In this document: piece after piece, positions 1 through 8,307 of the stretch
Layout: every line of letters starts with the position of its first letter
Numbering within the stretch: the first letter of the stretch is position 1
NCBI RefSeq assembly: GCF_019904295.1
Contig: NZ_CP065362.1
Location: 372,001 to 436,000 of the forward strand
Origin: Ruegeria sp. SCSIO 43209
GTDB lineage: Bacteria; Pseudomonadota; Alphaproteobacteria; Rhodobacterales; Rhodobacteraceae
Direction of reading: 5' to 3'
DNA: 64,000 nucleotides
Translations under genes and position numbers: made by a program
The notes under the pieces: model-generated
The model's database searches: none
Told to the model about the DNA's origin: nothing
The model's input: only the letters and a program-made list of their open reading frames with translations

Positions 1-79
1 AGCCCTGCCGCCGGTTGCCATGTTCTTCCTGATGCAGAAACACTTCATCGCGGGCCTGACCCTCGGTGCCGTAAAATAA
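1..79 (+). CDS. Sugar ABC transporter permease, C-terminal end (partial)
   Basis: Only the last 25 codons are inside the window, read in the frame starting at base 2 and ending with TAA at 77-79. The tail reads ALPPVAMFFLMQKHFIAGLT followed by LGAVK. This is the typical end of MalG-type inner-membrane permeases of carbohydrate ABC importers (family knowledge: aromatic-rich last helix, then a Gly-rich end with GAVK). It lies 22 bp before the GH4 alpha-galactosidase and on the same strand. The importer therefore probably supplies galactosides or oligosaccharides to the operon that follows. The substrate cannot be read from this fragment. Confidence 0.75.
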   Translation, partial: ALPPVAMFFLMQKHFIAGLTLGAVK

Positions 80-101
80 CGTCAAACCAGAGGTTTACCT
101 C

Positions 102-1442
102 ATGACCAAGATCACCTTTGTAGGTGCAGGTTCCACGATCTTCATGCAGAACATCGTGGGCGACGCCCTGCTCACCCCTGCCCTTGCAGACAGCCACTTT
201 GCGCTGATGGATATCGATCCGGTGCGCTTGGCCGAAAGCGAAGCTGTGGCCAAGGCCATGATCCGCTCAGTCGGCACGGGTGCAACCGTCTCAACCCACA
301 CGGATCGTCGCGCGGCGCTGGACGGCGCAGATTTCGTGATCACTGCCTTTCAGGTTGGCGGGTATGAGCCTTGCACGGTGACAGATTTTGAAATCCCAAA
401 ACAATATGGCCTGCGTCAGACTATCGCCGATACGCTGGGTGTTGGTGGCATTATGCGCGGCCTGCGCACTGTGCCCGTTCTGTGGGGCGTCGCGCAGGAC
501 ATGATGCAGTTGTGCCCCAACGCAACGCTGCTGCAATACGTGAATCCGATGGCCATCAACACCTGGTCTCTGGCTGAGCGCTTCCCTAATCTGAAACATG
601 TCGGCCTGTGCCATTCTGTCCAGAACACGGTCGAAGAACTGGCGCATGATCTAGACCTGCCCAAGGCGGACTTTCGCTACAAAGTTGCCGGCATCAATCA
701 CGTCGCGTTCTTCCTCAAGCTCGAGCATGAAGGCCGCGATCTGTATCCGGCTTTGCGTCAGGGCTATCGCGCCGGGCATTTACCCAAGCCTCCGCTGCTA
801 ATGCCGCGCTGTCCAAACAAAGTCCGGTACGAAGTGATGGACCATCTTGGATACTTCTGCACCGAAAGTTCCGAGCATTTTGCAGAATACGTTCCTTGGT
901 TCATCAAAGACGGTCGCAATGACCTGATCGAACAGTTCAGCATACCGCTGGACGAATACCCGACCCGCTGTGTCGAGCAGGTGGCCAATTGGAAGGAACA
1001 GGCCAAGACCCTGACAGATGGTCGGAACATCGAAGTAACCCGAAGCCATGAATTCGCCGCCGACCTTATGAACGCAATCGTGACAGACACGCCGTACACA
1101 GCCTACGGCAACCTGCCAAATACGGGTCAGATTCCGCAATTACCCCTAGGTGCAGCGGTTGAAACGCCGTGTCTGGTTGACTCGAATGGCGTCCAGCCTT
1201 CCGTGGTCACGGATATCCCACCACAACTGATCGCGTTGATGCGGACCCAGATCAACGTACAAGAGCTAACGGTTCGCGCGCTGACCGAAGAAAACCCCGA
1301 ATACATCTATCACGCCGCAATGATGGATCCCCATACTGCAGCCGAGCTGGATCTGCGCCAAATTCGCGGCCTCGTCACCGATCTGCTTTCTGCCCATGGC
1401 GATTGGCTGCCAGATTGGTGCCGCCCCGCCCGCGCAGCTTAA
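102..1442 (+). CDS. melA: GH4 family alpha-galactosidase (MelA-like)
   Basis: A 446-aa cytoplasmic NAD- and metal-dependent glycosidase of family GH4, which cleaves alpha-glycosides by a redox-elimination mechanism (family knowledge). Seen here: an N-terminal Rossmann fold with FVGAGS at residues 6-11 and acidic residues D37/D39 after beta-2, the family stretch around GVGG (113-116), and metal-site residues C170-H171 (GLCHSVQ) and N199-H200 (GINH). Length fits GH4 (about 430-480 aa). ATG at 102 follows an AGAGG ribosome site. It lies between a sugar permease and a galactonate-type pathway, so alpha-galactosidase is favoured over the alpha-glucosidase or glucuronidase activities also found in GH4. 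Exact specificity is inferred. Confidence 0.8.
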   Translation: MTKITFVGAGSTIFMQNIVGDALLTPALADSHFALMDIDPVRLAESEAVAKAMIRSVGTGATVSTHTDRRAALDGADFVITAFQVGGYEPCTVTDFEIPKQYGLRQTIADTLGVGGIMRGLRTVPVLWGVAQDMMQLCPNATLLQYVNPMAINTWSLAERFPNLKHVGLCHSVQNTVEELAHDLDLPKADFRYKVAGINHVAFFLKLEHEGRDLYPALRQGYRAGHLPKPPLLMPRCPNKVRYEVMDHLGYFCTESSEHFAEYVPWFIKDGRNDLIEQFSIPLDEYPTRCVEQVANWKEQAKTLTDGRNIEVTRSHEFAADLMNAIVTDTPYTAYGNLPNTGQIPQLPLGAAVETPCLVDSNGVQPSVVTDIPPQLIALMRTQINVQELTVRALTEENPEYIYHAAMMDPHTAAELDLRQIRGLVTDLLSAHGDWLPDWCRPARAA

Positions 1443-1496
1443 TCTTCGTCTTCTCAAAAAACACTCAATTCCAACGCCAGACTGACAGAGCCAATA

Positions 1497-3206
1497 ATGA
1501 CCAAGAAACGCCGTTCACAGCATTGGTACGGAAAACTCGATAAGGACGGGTTCATTCACCGGTCCTGGATGAAAAACCAGGGCTTTCCGGATCACGCTTT
1601 TGACGGGCGCCCCATCATCGGCATCTGCAACACATGGTCGGAACTGACGCCCTGCAATTCGGGCCTTCGTGATCTAGCCGAAGGCGTGAAACGGGGCGTG
1701 TGGGAGGCGGGCGGCTTTCCAGTGGAATTCCCCGTTATGTCGCTGGGCGAGACCCAGATGAAACCCACCGCCATGCTGTTTCGCAACCTGCTGGCGATGG
1801 ATGTCGAGGAATCGATCCGCGCCTATGGTATCGACGGCGTTGTCCTGCTGGGTGGATGCGACAAGACCACCCCGGGGCAGCTGATGGGTGCAGCCTCGGT
1901 CGATTTGCCGTCCATCGTGGTTAGCTCTGGCCCGATGCTGAACGGCAAATACCGGGGTCAGGATATCGGTTCGGGCACTGATGTCTGGAAGTTTTCCGAA
2001 GCTGTTCGTGCCGGAGAAATGACACTTCAGGATTTCATGAACGCTGAATCAGGCATGTCGCGTAGCGCGGGTGTGTGCATGACTATGGGCACCGCTAGTA
2101 CCATGGCCTCATTGGTTGAGGCGATGGGCATATCGCTGCCCACCAACGCCGCCCTGCCTGCCGTTGATGCCCGCCGCATGGCACTGGCGCATCTGACCGG
2201 CAAGCGCATTGTCGAGATGGTGGACGAGGGTCTCAAACCATCAGATATCCTGACCAAGGAGGCGTTTGAGAATGCCATCCTCGCCAATGCAGCCGTCGGA
2301 GGATCGACAAACGCAGTGGTCCACCTGTTGGCACTTGCAGGTCGCGTGGGTGTCGACTTGACGTTGAAAGACTTTGAAATCGGATCGGAAATCCCCCTGC
2401 TGGTCAATTGCATGCCTTCTGGCAAATACCTGATGGAGGATTTCTGTTATGCAGGCGGTGTGCCAGTGGTTCTGAGCGAACTCAAACCTTTCCTGCGCCC
2501 GGCAAGAACAGTTCTGAACAAGGACATCTCGGCCCACTGTGAAGGGGCTGAGTGTTTCAACACAGACGTCATCCGCCCATTTGACGATCCGGTAAAACCC
2601 GCCGCAGGCCTGCGGGTTCTGCACGGCAATCTTGCGCCCAACGGGGCAATCGTGAAGCCTTCGGCGGCCACAGATGCACTGCTGGAAACCGAGGCCGAAG
2701 CATACGTTTTTGAGAGCATCGAAGATCTGAAAGCCAATATCGACCGCGACGACTTACCAGTAACACCTGAGACCATTCTGGTCCTCAAAGGTTGTGGGCC
2801 CAAGGGCTATCCAGGGATGCCCGAGGTTGGGAACATGCCGATCCCGGCCAAGCTGGTCAAAGACGGCGTACGCGACATGATCCGGATCTCGGACGCGCGT
2901 ATGTCTGGTACTGCATTCGGGACAGTTATCCTGCATGTCAGCCCTGAGGCTCAGGCTGGTGGTACGTTGGCGTTGGTCAAAACCGGTGACCGTATTCGCG
3001 TGTCCGCCAGCAAGGGCGAGCTGCAGCTGCTGGTCGACGAAAAGGAACTGGACGCCCGCCGCGCCCTGTGGCAACCGGACGATCCGCATTACTCGCGCGG
3101 GTATGCGAAGCTTTATATCGACCACGTGTTGCAGGCTGATCGCGGCGCGGACCTTGATTTCCTTGTGGGCAAAGACACGCGCCTAGTGACGAGAGAGAGC
3201 CACTGA
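1497..3206 (+). CDS. IlvD/Edd-family sugar-acid dehydratase (galactonate/arabinonate type)
   Basis: A 569-aa dehydratase of the IlvD/Edd family, expected to turn an aldonate into its 2-keto-3-deoxy acid with an iron-sulfur cluster and Mg2+. Cluster cysteines are visible at C53 (TPCN), C121 (GGCDKTTPG) and C194 (AGVCMT). K123 matches the lysine that is carbamylated in L-arabinonate dehydratase. The N-terminus (RSQHWYGKLDKDG) and overall pattern resemble the L-arabinonate/D-galactonate subgroup more than IlvD or Edd. The following genes encode DgoK and DgoA, which handle the product of galactonate dehydration, so D-galactonate is the favoured substrate. L-arabinonate or D-fuconate are alternatives. 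Its TGA stop shares bases with the ATG of the next gene. Confidence 0.8.
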   Translation: MTKKRRSQHWYGKLDKDGFIHRSWMKNQGFPDHAFDGRPIIGICNTWSELTPCNSGLRDLAEGVKRGVWEAGGFPVEFPVMSLGETQMKPTAMLFRNLLAMDVEESIRAYGIDGVVLLGGCDKTTPGQLMGAASVDLPSIVVSSGPMLNGKYRGQDIGSGTDVWKFSEAVRAGEMTLQDFMNAESGMSRSAGVCMTMGTASTMASLVEAMGISLPTNAALPAVDARRMALAHLTGKRIVEMVDEGLKPSDILTKEAFENAILANAAVGGSTNAVVHLLALAGRVGVDLTLKDFEIGSEIPLLVNCMPSGKYLMEDFCYAGGVPVVLSELKPFLRPARTVLNKDISAHCEGAECFNTDVIRPFDDPVKPAAGLRVLHGNLAPNGAIVKPSAATDALLETEAEAYVFESIEDLKANIDRDDLPVTPETILVLKGCGPKGYPGMPEVGNMPIPAKLVKDGVRDMIRISDARMSGTAFGTVILHVSPEAQAGGTLALVKTGDRIRVSASKGELQLLVDEKELDARRALWQPDDPHYSRGYAKLYIDHVLQADRGADLDFLVGKDTRLVTRESH

Positions 3207-3973
3207 TGGATCAACCTGCTACATTTCAAGACCTCAACGGAGCCTCTGTTTATATCACCGGCGGCGGTTCGGGCGTTGGTGCAGCGTTGACTGACGGGTT
3301 CATGGCCCAAGGGGCTAAAGTTGCCTTTATCGGTCGGTCAGATGCCGGTGAATTTGTCGAACAGATGCGTGACAAGCATGGCCGCGCCCCCTTGTTCCTG
3401 CAGGGTGACATGACTGATACCGAGCTGTTGCACGCCACCATGGCCAAAGCAGCTGAAGCCCATGGCCCGATTAAAGTGCTGGTCAACAACGCCGCGAATG
3501 ACAAGCGGCACTCACTTGAAGAATCTACAACCGAGTTCTGGGACTGGATGATCGAAGTCAACCTAAAGGCCTATTATTTTGCCTGTCAGGAAGCCGCGCG
3601 ACAGATGAAGGACAAAGGCGGTTCGATCATCAATTTCAGTTCGATCAGTTACCTGATGGGGAACGCAGGTTATCCAATCTATACAAGTTCAAATGCGGCA
3701 ATCACCGGCATGACACGCTCGTTGGCGCGTGAACTTGGGCCACATAAAATTCGCGTCAACGCGCTGGCACCGGGATGGGTTCTGACACAGAAACAGCTGG
3801 ACATGTGGGCCACACCCGAAGATCTGGCTGCGCATATGGATCGCCAGAGCCTGAAAGAGCATCTGACGCCCGAAGACATGATCGCACCAACCCTGTTTCT
3901 GGCTTCAAGCGCAAGCCGTGCAATGACCGGGCAGTGCATGGTGGTTGACGGCGGCGTGGTAGGAACGGGGTGA
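3206..3973 (+). CDS. SDR-family oxidoreductase, probable galactose 1-dehydrogenase, catalytic Lys replaced by Asn
   Basis: A 255-aa classical short-chain dehydrogenase/reductase. Seen: TGGGSGVG at 18-25 (cofactor binding), NNAA at 94-97, N119 (EVN), S146 and Y159 of the active site, and a C-terminal VDGGV. At the position of the invariant lysine of Y-x3-K the sequence is Y159-T-S-S-N163, so the lysine is replaced by Asn (codon aat at 3691-3693). In the operon it is the only dehydrogenase that could oxidise galactose to the lactone used by the SMP-30 protein, which supports a galactose 1-dehydrogenase role. The missing lysine makes activity uncertain, so it may be inactive or use an altered mechanism. 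It overlaps the dehydratase stop and is followed after 4 bp by dgoK. Confidence 0.7.
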   Translation: MDQPATFQDLNGASVYITGGGSGVGAALTDGFMAQGAKVAFIGRSDAGEFVEQMRDKHGRAPLFLQGDMTDTELLHATMAKAAEAHGPIKVLVNNAANDKRHSLEESTTEFWDWMIEVNLKAYYFACQEAARQMKDKGGSIINFSSISYLMGNAGYPIYTSSNAAITGMTRSLARELGPHKIRVNALAPGWVLTQKQLDMWATPEDLAAHMDRQSLKEHLTPEDMIAPTLFLASSASRAMTGQCMVVDGGVVGTG

Positions 3974-3977
3974 CGCT

Positions 3978-4871
3978 ATGAATGTCGAGTGGATCGCTGT
4001 TGACTGGGGAACATCTCATCTGCGGGCATGGGCCATGCAAGGTGATAGCGTTTTGGCACAGGCCGCGTCGTCAGATGGTATGTCCCGCACAACCGGCGGA
4101 GGTTTTCAGGCAGCCCTGCTGGCTTTGATCGAAGATTGGCTGCCCGGGCAACCGGTAGATGTGATCGCCTGCGGAATGGTCGGGGCACGACAGGGTTGGG
4201 TCGAGGCCCCGTATTCTGCGGTTCCATCCGAGCCCATTCCGGTCGTACCCTTCCGCGTTCCAAACACCGATCCGCGTATTCGGGCCTTCGTTGTTCCTGG
4301 GCTGAAACAGACCAGCCCTCCCGATGTGATGCGCGGCGAAGAGACTCAGATCGCGGGGTTCCTCAGCACGCATCAGAATTGGGACGGTGTGATTTGCCTA
4401 CCCGGCACGCATACAAAATGGGCCCAGATCAGTGCCGGAGAGGTGGTCAGTTTCCGAACCTTCATGACCGGCGAGTTGTTTGATCTGCTGCGCGGGCAAT
4501 CCGTTCTGCAGCATTCAATTGACGAGGGCTGGGACGACGTGAATTTTACCGAAGCGGTTGCCGACATGCTGTCGAAACCCGAGCAGCTGGCAGCGCGCCT
4601 ATTCGGGCTACGGGCTGCTGATTTGCTGCACGGTCAAAGCAAGAGCGTTGCACGCGCCCGTCTTTCAGGGTTCCTGATTGGCGCCGAGCTTGCCGCATCG
4701 CGGCCCTATTGGCTGGGCCAACAATTGGCGATCATCGGCTCGGAAAGTCTGACCAAGGCCTACGCGACCGCCCTGCAGCAACAAGGTGCCATGGTCGAAA
4801 CCGCAGACGCCACAATCGCAACACTTGCGGGTCTGTCGCAGGCCCGAACATTAACGAGGCAAACCGCATGA
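3978..4871 (+). CDS. dgoK: 2-dehydro-3-deoxygalactonokinase DgoK
   Basis: A 297-aa cytoplasmic kinase of the DgoK family that phosphorylates 2-keto-3-deoxygalactonate to the 6-phosphate with ATP. The N-terminal phosphate-loop motif VDWGTSHLRAW (8-18) and the RGEETQIAGFL and PGTHTKW stretches are diagnostic of the family. The length is normal. Its stop overlaps the start of dgoA in an ATGA junction (4868-4871), so the two are translationally coupled. It is the central step of the De Ley-Doudoroff pathway predicted for this operon. I see no missing residues or frameshift. Confidence 0.92.
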   Translation: MNVEWIAVDWGTSHLRAWAMQGDSVLAQAASSDGMSRTTGGGFQAALLALIEDWLPGQPVDVIACGMVGARQGWVEAPYSAVPSEPIPVVPFRVPNTDPRIRAFVVPGLKQTSPPDVMRGEETQIAGFLSTHQNWDGVICLPGTHTKWAQISAGEVVSFRTFMTGELFDLLRGQSVLQHSIDEGWDDVNFTEAVADMLSKPEQLAARLFGLRAADLLHGQSKSVARARLSGFLIGAELAASRPYWLGQQLAIIGSESLTKAYATALQQQGAMVETADATIATLAGLSQARTLTRQTA

Positions 4872-5473
4872 GCCGCCCCATCATCGCCATCCTGCGTGGG
4901 CTGAACCCTGACGAGGCGCTACCGGTCGGTCACACCCTGCTAGAAGCGGGAATTGACCGGATTGAGGTTCCGCTGAACTCTCCCGATCCGCTGGAAAGTA
5001 TCCGAGTTCTCGCCTCGAAGATCGGGGACCGTGCGCTTATCGGAGCGGGCACTGTATTAACCCCCGATCAAGTTGACGCGATTGCTGATGTCGGAGGTAG
5101 ATTGATCGTTTCGCCGAATTGCGATGTGCCCGTGATCCAACGCTCTGTCGCGCTTGGGCTGCAAAGCTGGCCAGGTGTGTTCACGCCGACCGAGGCCTTC
5201 GCAGCGCTCCAGGCCGGGGCTACAGGGTTAAAACTTTTCCCCGGTTCGCTTGCCGGTCTTGCAGGGTTGGCTGCGCTGCGCCCTGTTTTGCCGCCGGGTG
5301 CTCAGGTCTTTGCCGTGGGCGGTGCAGGCCCCGAGAACTTTGGAGCCTGGATCGAGGCCAGCGCCGACGGCTTCGGAATTGGATCTGCGCTCTATAAGCC
5401 CGGAATGTCAGTTGGAGATATAGCAAACCGTGCCCGGCAAATCGTTGCTGCCTATGATGAGGCCGTTGGATGA
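4868..5473 (+). CDS. dgoA: 2-dehydro-3-deoxy-6-phosphogalactonate aldolase DgoA
   Basis: A 201-aa class I aldolase of the KDPG/KDPGal family that splits KDPGal into pyruvate and glyceraldehyde 3-phosphate. Seen: ILRGL near the N-terminus, E33 (IEVPL), GAGTVLTP (59-66), and the Schiff-base lysine K122 in TGLKLFPG. Offsets fit E. coli DgoA. The frame is open further upstream, but ATG 4868 is chosen because it gives the standard N-terminus (MSRPIIAILRG) and an ATGA overlap with dgoK. The 3' end overlaps the lactonase gene in the same way (5470-5473). Galactose specificity is inferred from the DgoK neighbour. Confidence 0.92.
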   Translation: MSRPIIAILRGLNPDEALPVGHTLLEAGIDRIEVPLNSPDPLESIRVLASKIGDRALIGAGTVLTPDQVDAIADVGGRLIVSPNCDVPVIQRSVALGLQSWPGVFTPTEAFAALQAGATGLKLFPGSLAGLAGLAALRPVLPPGAQVFAVGGAGPENFGAWIEASADGFGIGSALYKPGMSVGDIANRARQIVAAYDEAVG

Positions 5474-6330
5474 GTCAGGTCTATGACGACCGCCCCTGCG
5501 AATTGGGCGAGGGGCCATTGTGGCACCCTAAACGGCAACAGCTTTTCTGGTTCGATATCATCGGCAAGCGATTGATGACGCGAGAAAATGAACAAGCGCA
5601 TAGCTGGGCGTTCGATGAACATGTCTCAGCCGCAGGATGGGTAGACCGTGACACTTTGCTGATCGCGTCGGAAACCGGCCTGTGGCGATTTGGGCTTGAG
5701 AGTCGAGCCAAAGATTTGATCGCCCCGCTTGAGGTCGACAATCCGGTGACTCGATCCAATGATGGGCGCGCCGATCCTTGGGGCGGGTTCTGGATTGGCA
5801 CCATGGGCAAACAGGCAGAAGTAGGCGCAGGTTCGATCTATCGCTATTGGAATGGCGAGCTACGGCCATTGGTCCGAGATATCACCATCTCAAATGCAAT
5901 TTGCTTTGCGCCGGACCGATCCTGCGCCTATTACAGCGATACCGCCACCAAGCTGGTCATGCGTTGGGAACTGGACGCGCAGACAGGCTGGCCCATAGGA
6001 AAAGCGGCGGTCTTCCTTGACCTGCAAAGCGAAGATCTGAACCCGGACGGTGCCGTGGTTGATCACGACGGAAACATCTGGATCGCCCAATGGGGTGCCA
6101 GCCGGGTTGCAGCCTATACGCCCGGCGGTCAATTCCTGAGAGCGGTTGGTTTCGATGCCAAACACACTTCGTGCCCGAGTTTTGGTGGTGATGACCTGAC
6201 TACACTGTTCTGCACCACCGCCCGCCAAGGGCTGGACGCGGACACTCTTGTAAGAACGCCGACGAATGGCATGACACTCACCGCGCCAAATGTGGCGCAA
6301 GGTCAAGCTGAACACAGAGTTATACTATGA
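5470..6330 (+). CDS. SMP-30/gluconolactonase-family sugar lactonase
   Basis: A 286-aa six-bladed beta-propeller lactonase of the SMP-30/Gre/LRE family, which opens aldonolactones with a divalent metal. Expected metal and substrate residues are present: E14 (GEGPLW), N97 (SNDGR), N142 (ISNAI) and D193 (NPDG). In this operon it would hydrolyse galactono-lactone made by a galactose dehydrogenase into galactonate for the IlvD-type dehydratase. It starts in an ATGA overlap with dgoA and ends in an ATGA overlap with the beta-galactosidase (6327-6330), which points to one polycistronic message. No signal peptide is visible, so it is cytoplasmic. Confidence 0.87.
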   Translation: MSQVYDDRPCELGEGPLWHPKRQQLFWFDIIGKRLMTRENEQAHSWAFDEHVSAAGWVDRDTLLIASETGLWRFGLESRAKDLIAPLEVDNPVTRSNDGRADPWGGFWIGTMGKQAEVGAGSIYRYWNGELRPLVRDITISNAICFAPDRSCAYYSDTATKLVMRWELDAQTGWPIGKAAVFLDLQSEDLNPDGAVVDHDGNIWIAQWGASRVAAYTPGGQFLRAVGFDAKHTSCPSFGGDDLTTLFCTTARQGLDADTLVRTPTNGMTLTAPNVAQGQAEHRVIL

Positions 6331-8240
6331 AGCCGGAACTTGGCGTTTGCTATTACCCTGAACACTGGCCCGAAGAAAACTGGGCTCAGGACGCCGCGCG
6401 CATGGTCGAGATTGGCTTGAAATGGGTCAGGATCGGCGAATTCGCCTGGAGCCGAATGGAACCCACTGCTGGAGACCTGCAATTCGACTGGTTGGATCGC
6501 GCGATTGAAACCTTGGGTGCGGCAGGGCTGAAGATTGTGCTGGGCACCCCGACGGCAACACCTCCGCGATGGATGCTGGACAAGCATCCCGACATGCTGG
6601 CTGTGGATGCTGATTGCAATCTACGCAAGTTCGGCTCACGCAGACATTATTGCTTTAGTCACACCGGCTATATCGACGAATGCAAGCGGATCACGAAGAT
6701 CATGGGTCGGCGCTATGGCCGCAACCCGTATATCGCTGCTTGGCAAATCGATAACGAATATGGCTGTCACGATACGACGCTCAGCTATAGTGCTGCGGCG
6801 CTGTATGCTTTTCACCGCTGGCTGTCGAACCGATACAACTCGATCGACGCGTTGAACGATGCCTGGGGGAATGTGTTCTGGTCGATGGAATATAACAGCT
6901 TCGATCAGATCGAGCTGCCGAACCAGCCCGTAACCGAGCCCAACCCGGCACACGTCTTGGCGTTTCGCAGGTTCAGTTCGGATCAAGTGGTGGCGTTCAA
7001 CAAGGCCCAGGTCGATGCGCTGCGGCCGCTAACGGATCAACCATTGCTGCACAATTACATGGGGCGTGTGCTGGAATTCGATCATTTCGATGTAGGCAGG
7101 GATTTGGACATCGCGACGTGGGACAGCTATCCTATTGGCTTCCTGTCGGATCGGTTGGAAGTGGACGAGCCGCACAAGACTGCATTTCTGCAGCAGGGTG
7201 ATCCGGACATGCAGGCCTTTCACCACGACCTATACCGCGCCGTCGGTCGAGGCCGTTGGTGGGTCATGGAACAGCAACCCGGTCCAGTGAACTGGGCCCC
7301 CTACAACCCGGCACCCCTGCCCGGCATGGTGCGTCTCTGGTCGCTTGAGGCGGTGGCCCATGGGGCCGAAGTGGTCAGCTATTTCCGCTGGCGGCAAGCA
7401 CCGTTCGGGCAGGAACAGATGCATGCCGGTCTACTTACCCCGCATGGCGACGAAGCACCCGGTTTGGCAGAGGCGCGTCAGACCGCCGATGATCTGGCCG
7501 CGATAGGCACGGTTAAACCAGCCCATGCACAGGTTGCTATCGTCTTCGATTATGCATCTGACTGGGCCTGGACAACGCAGCCTCAGGGCGCGGGGTTCGA
7601 CTATTTCCGGCTCGTATTCTCTGCCTACCGCGCGTTGCGGCGCGCTGGGTTGTCGGTGGATTTCGTGCCTCAGGACAAGGTCGGCAAGGAGCACTATAAT
7701 CTGATCCTAGCACCGGGCCTGGCTGCCCTAGGCGATCTTGAACAAAGGCTACTACAAGGATGTGATCTTGCCGTTCTGGGACCGCGCAGCGGGGCAATCA
7801 CCGCAGATTTTCAGATCCATGATTCGGGGCGCCCAGGTCTTGATGGCCTCAGCAGCCATGTCGATCTGATCGAAACTTTGCCACCCGGCGTAACCCGTAT
7901 TGTCGAAGGGGGTGGTGCTGCGGAACATTGGGTTGAGCGCTTGTCAGGCTCCGCCCAAAAATTGCTTTCTTTCGCAGATGGCGCTGCGGCGTTGCATGGC
8001 GGTGCCGGTCTTTGGTATTTGGCGGGGTTCCCCGATGAGGCCCTTTGGGATCGCGTCATAGCCATGGCGGCCCAGAAAACGGATCTGGCGCTCCATCCGA
8101 TGCCCAAAGGGCTGCGGCGGCGCGAGACGCAGTCGCACGAAGTGCTGATCAACTATAATGCGCATTCAGTGACATGGGACGGCCAGCAGATCGAGGGATG
8201 TGATGTCCTGTTCAGGACGCGCGGTTCATATAAACGTTAA
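6327..8240 (+). CDS. GH42 beta-galactosidase
   Basis: A 637-aa beta-galactosidase of family GH42. Seen: N-terminal barrel start GVCYYPEHWP (6-15), acid/base E144 in WQIDNEYG, nucleophile E315 in VMEQQPGPVNW, then the trimerisation/beta domain containing ETADDLA-like helices and VAIVFDY. The length is slightly below the usual 650-690 aa, with a short C-terminal domain. There is no signal peptide, so it acts on imported galactosides. The ATG overlaps the lactonase stop. It feeds galactose into the dgo genes upstream and glucose into the downstream kinase. Natural substrate (lactose-like or algal galactoside) cannot be read from sequence. Confidence 0.9.
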   Translation: MKPELGVCYYPEHWPEENWAQDAARMVEIGLKWVRIGEFAWSRMEPTAGDLQFDWLDRAIETLGAAGLKIVLGTPTATPPRWMLDKHPDMLAVDADCNLRKFGSRRHYCFSHTGYIDECKRITKIMGRRYGRNPYIAAWQIDNEYGCHDTTLSYSAAALYAFHRWLSNRYNSIDALNDAWGNVFWSMEYNSFDQIELPNQPVTEPNPAHVLAFRRFSSDQVVAFNKAQVDALRPLTDQPLLHNYMGRVLEFDHFDVGRDLDIATWDSYPIGFLSDRLEVDEPHKTAFLQQGDPDMQAFHHDLYRAVGRGRWWVMEQQPGPVNWAPYNPAPLPGMVRLWSLEAVAHGAEVVSYFRWRQAPFGQEQMHAGLLTPHGDEAPGLAEARQTADDLAAIGTVKPAHAQVAIVFDYASDWAWTTQPQGAGFDYFRLVFSAYRALRRAGLSVDFVPQDKVGKEHYNLILAPGLAALGDLEQRLLQGCDLAVLGPRSGAITADFQIHDSGRPGLDGLSSHVDLIETLPPGVTRIVEGGGAAEHWVERLSGSAQKLLSFADGAAALHGGAGLWYLAGFPDEALWDRVIAMAAQKTDLALHPMPKGLRRRETQSHEVLINYNAHSVTWDGQQIEGCDVLFRTRGSYKR

Positions 8241-8307
8241 TCTAGATACCGCTAACATAACCTGTTAGATGGCGTGACGCTGGTCATGGCTCCAACAGGT
8301 TGCGACA

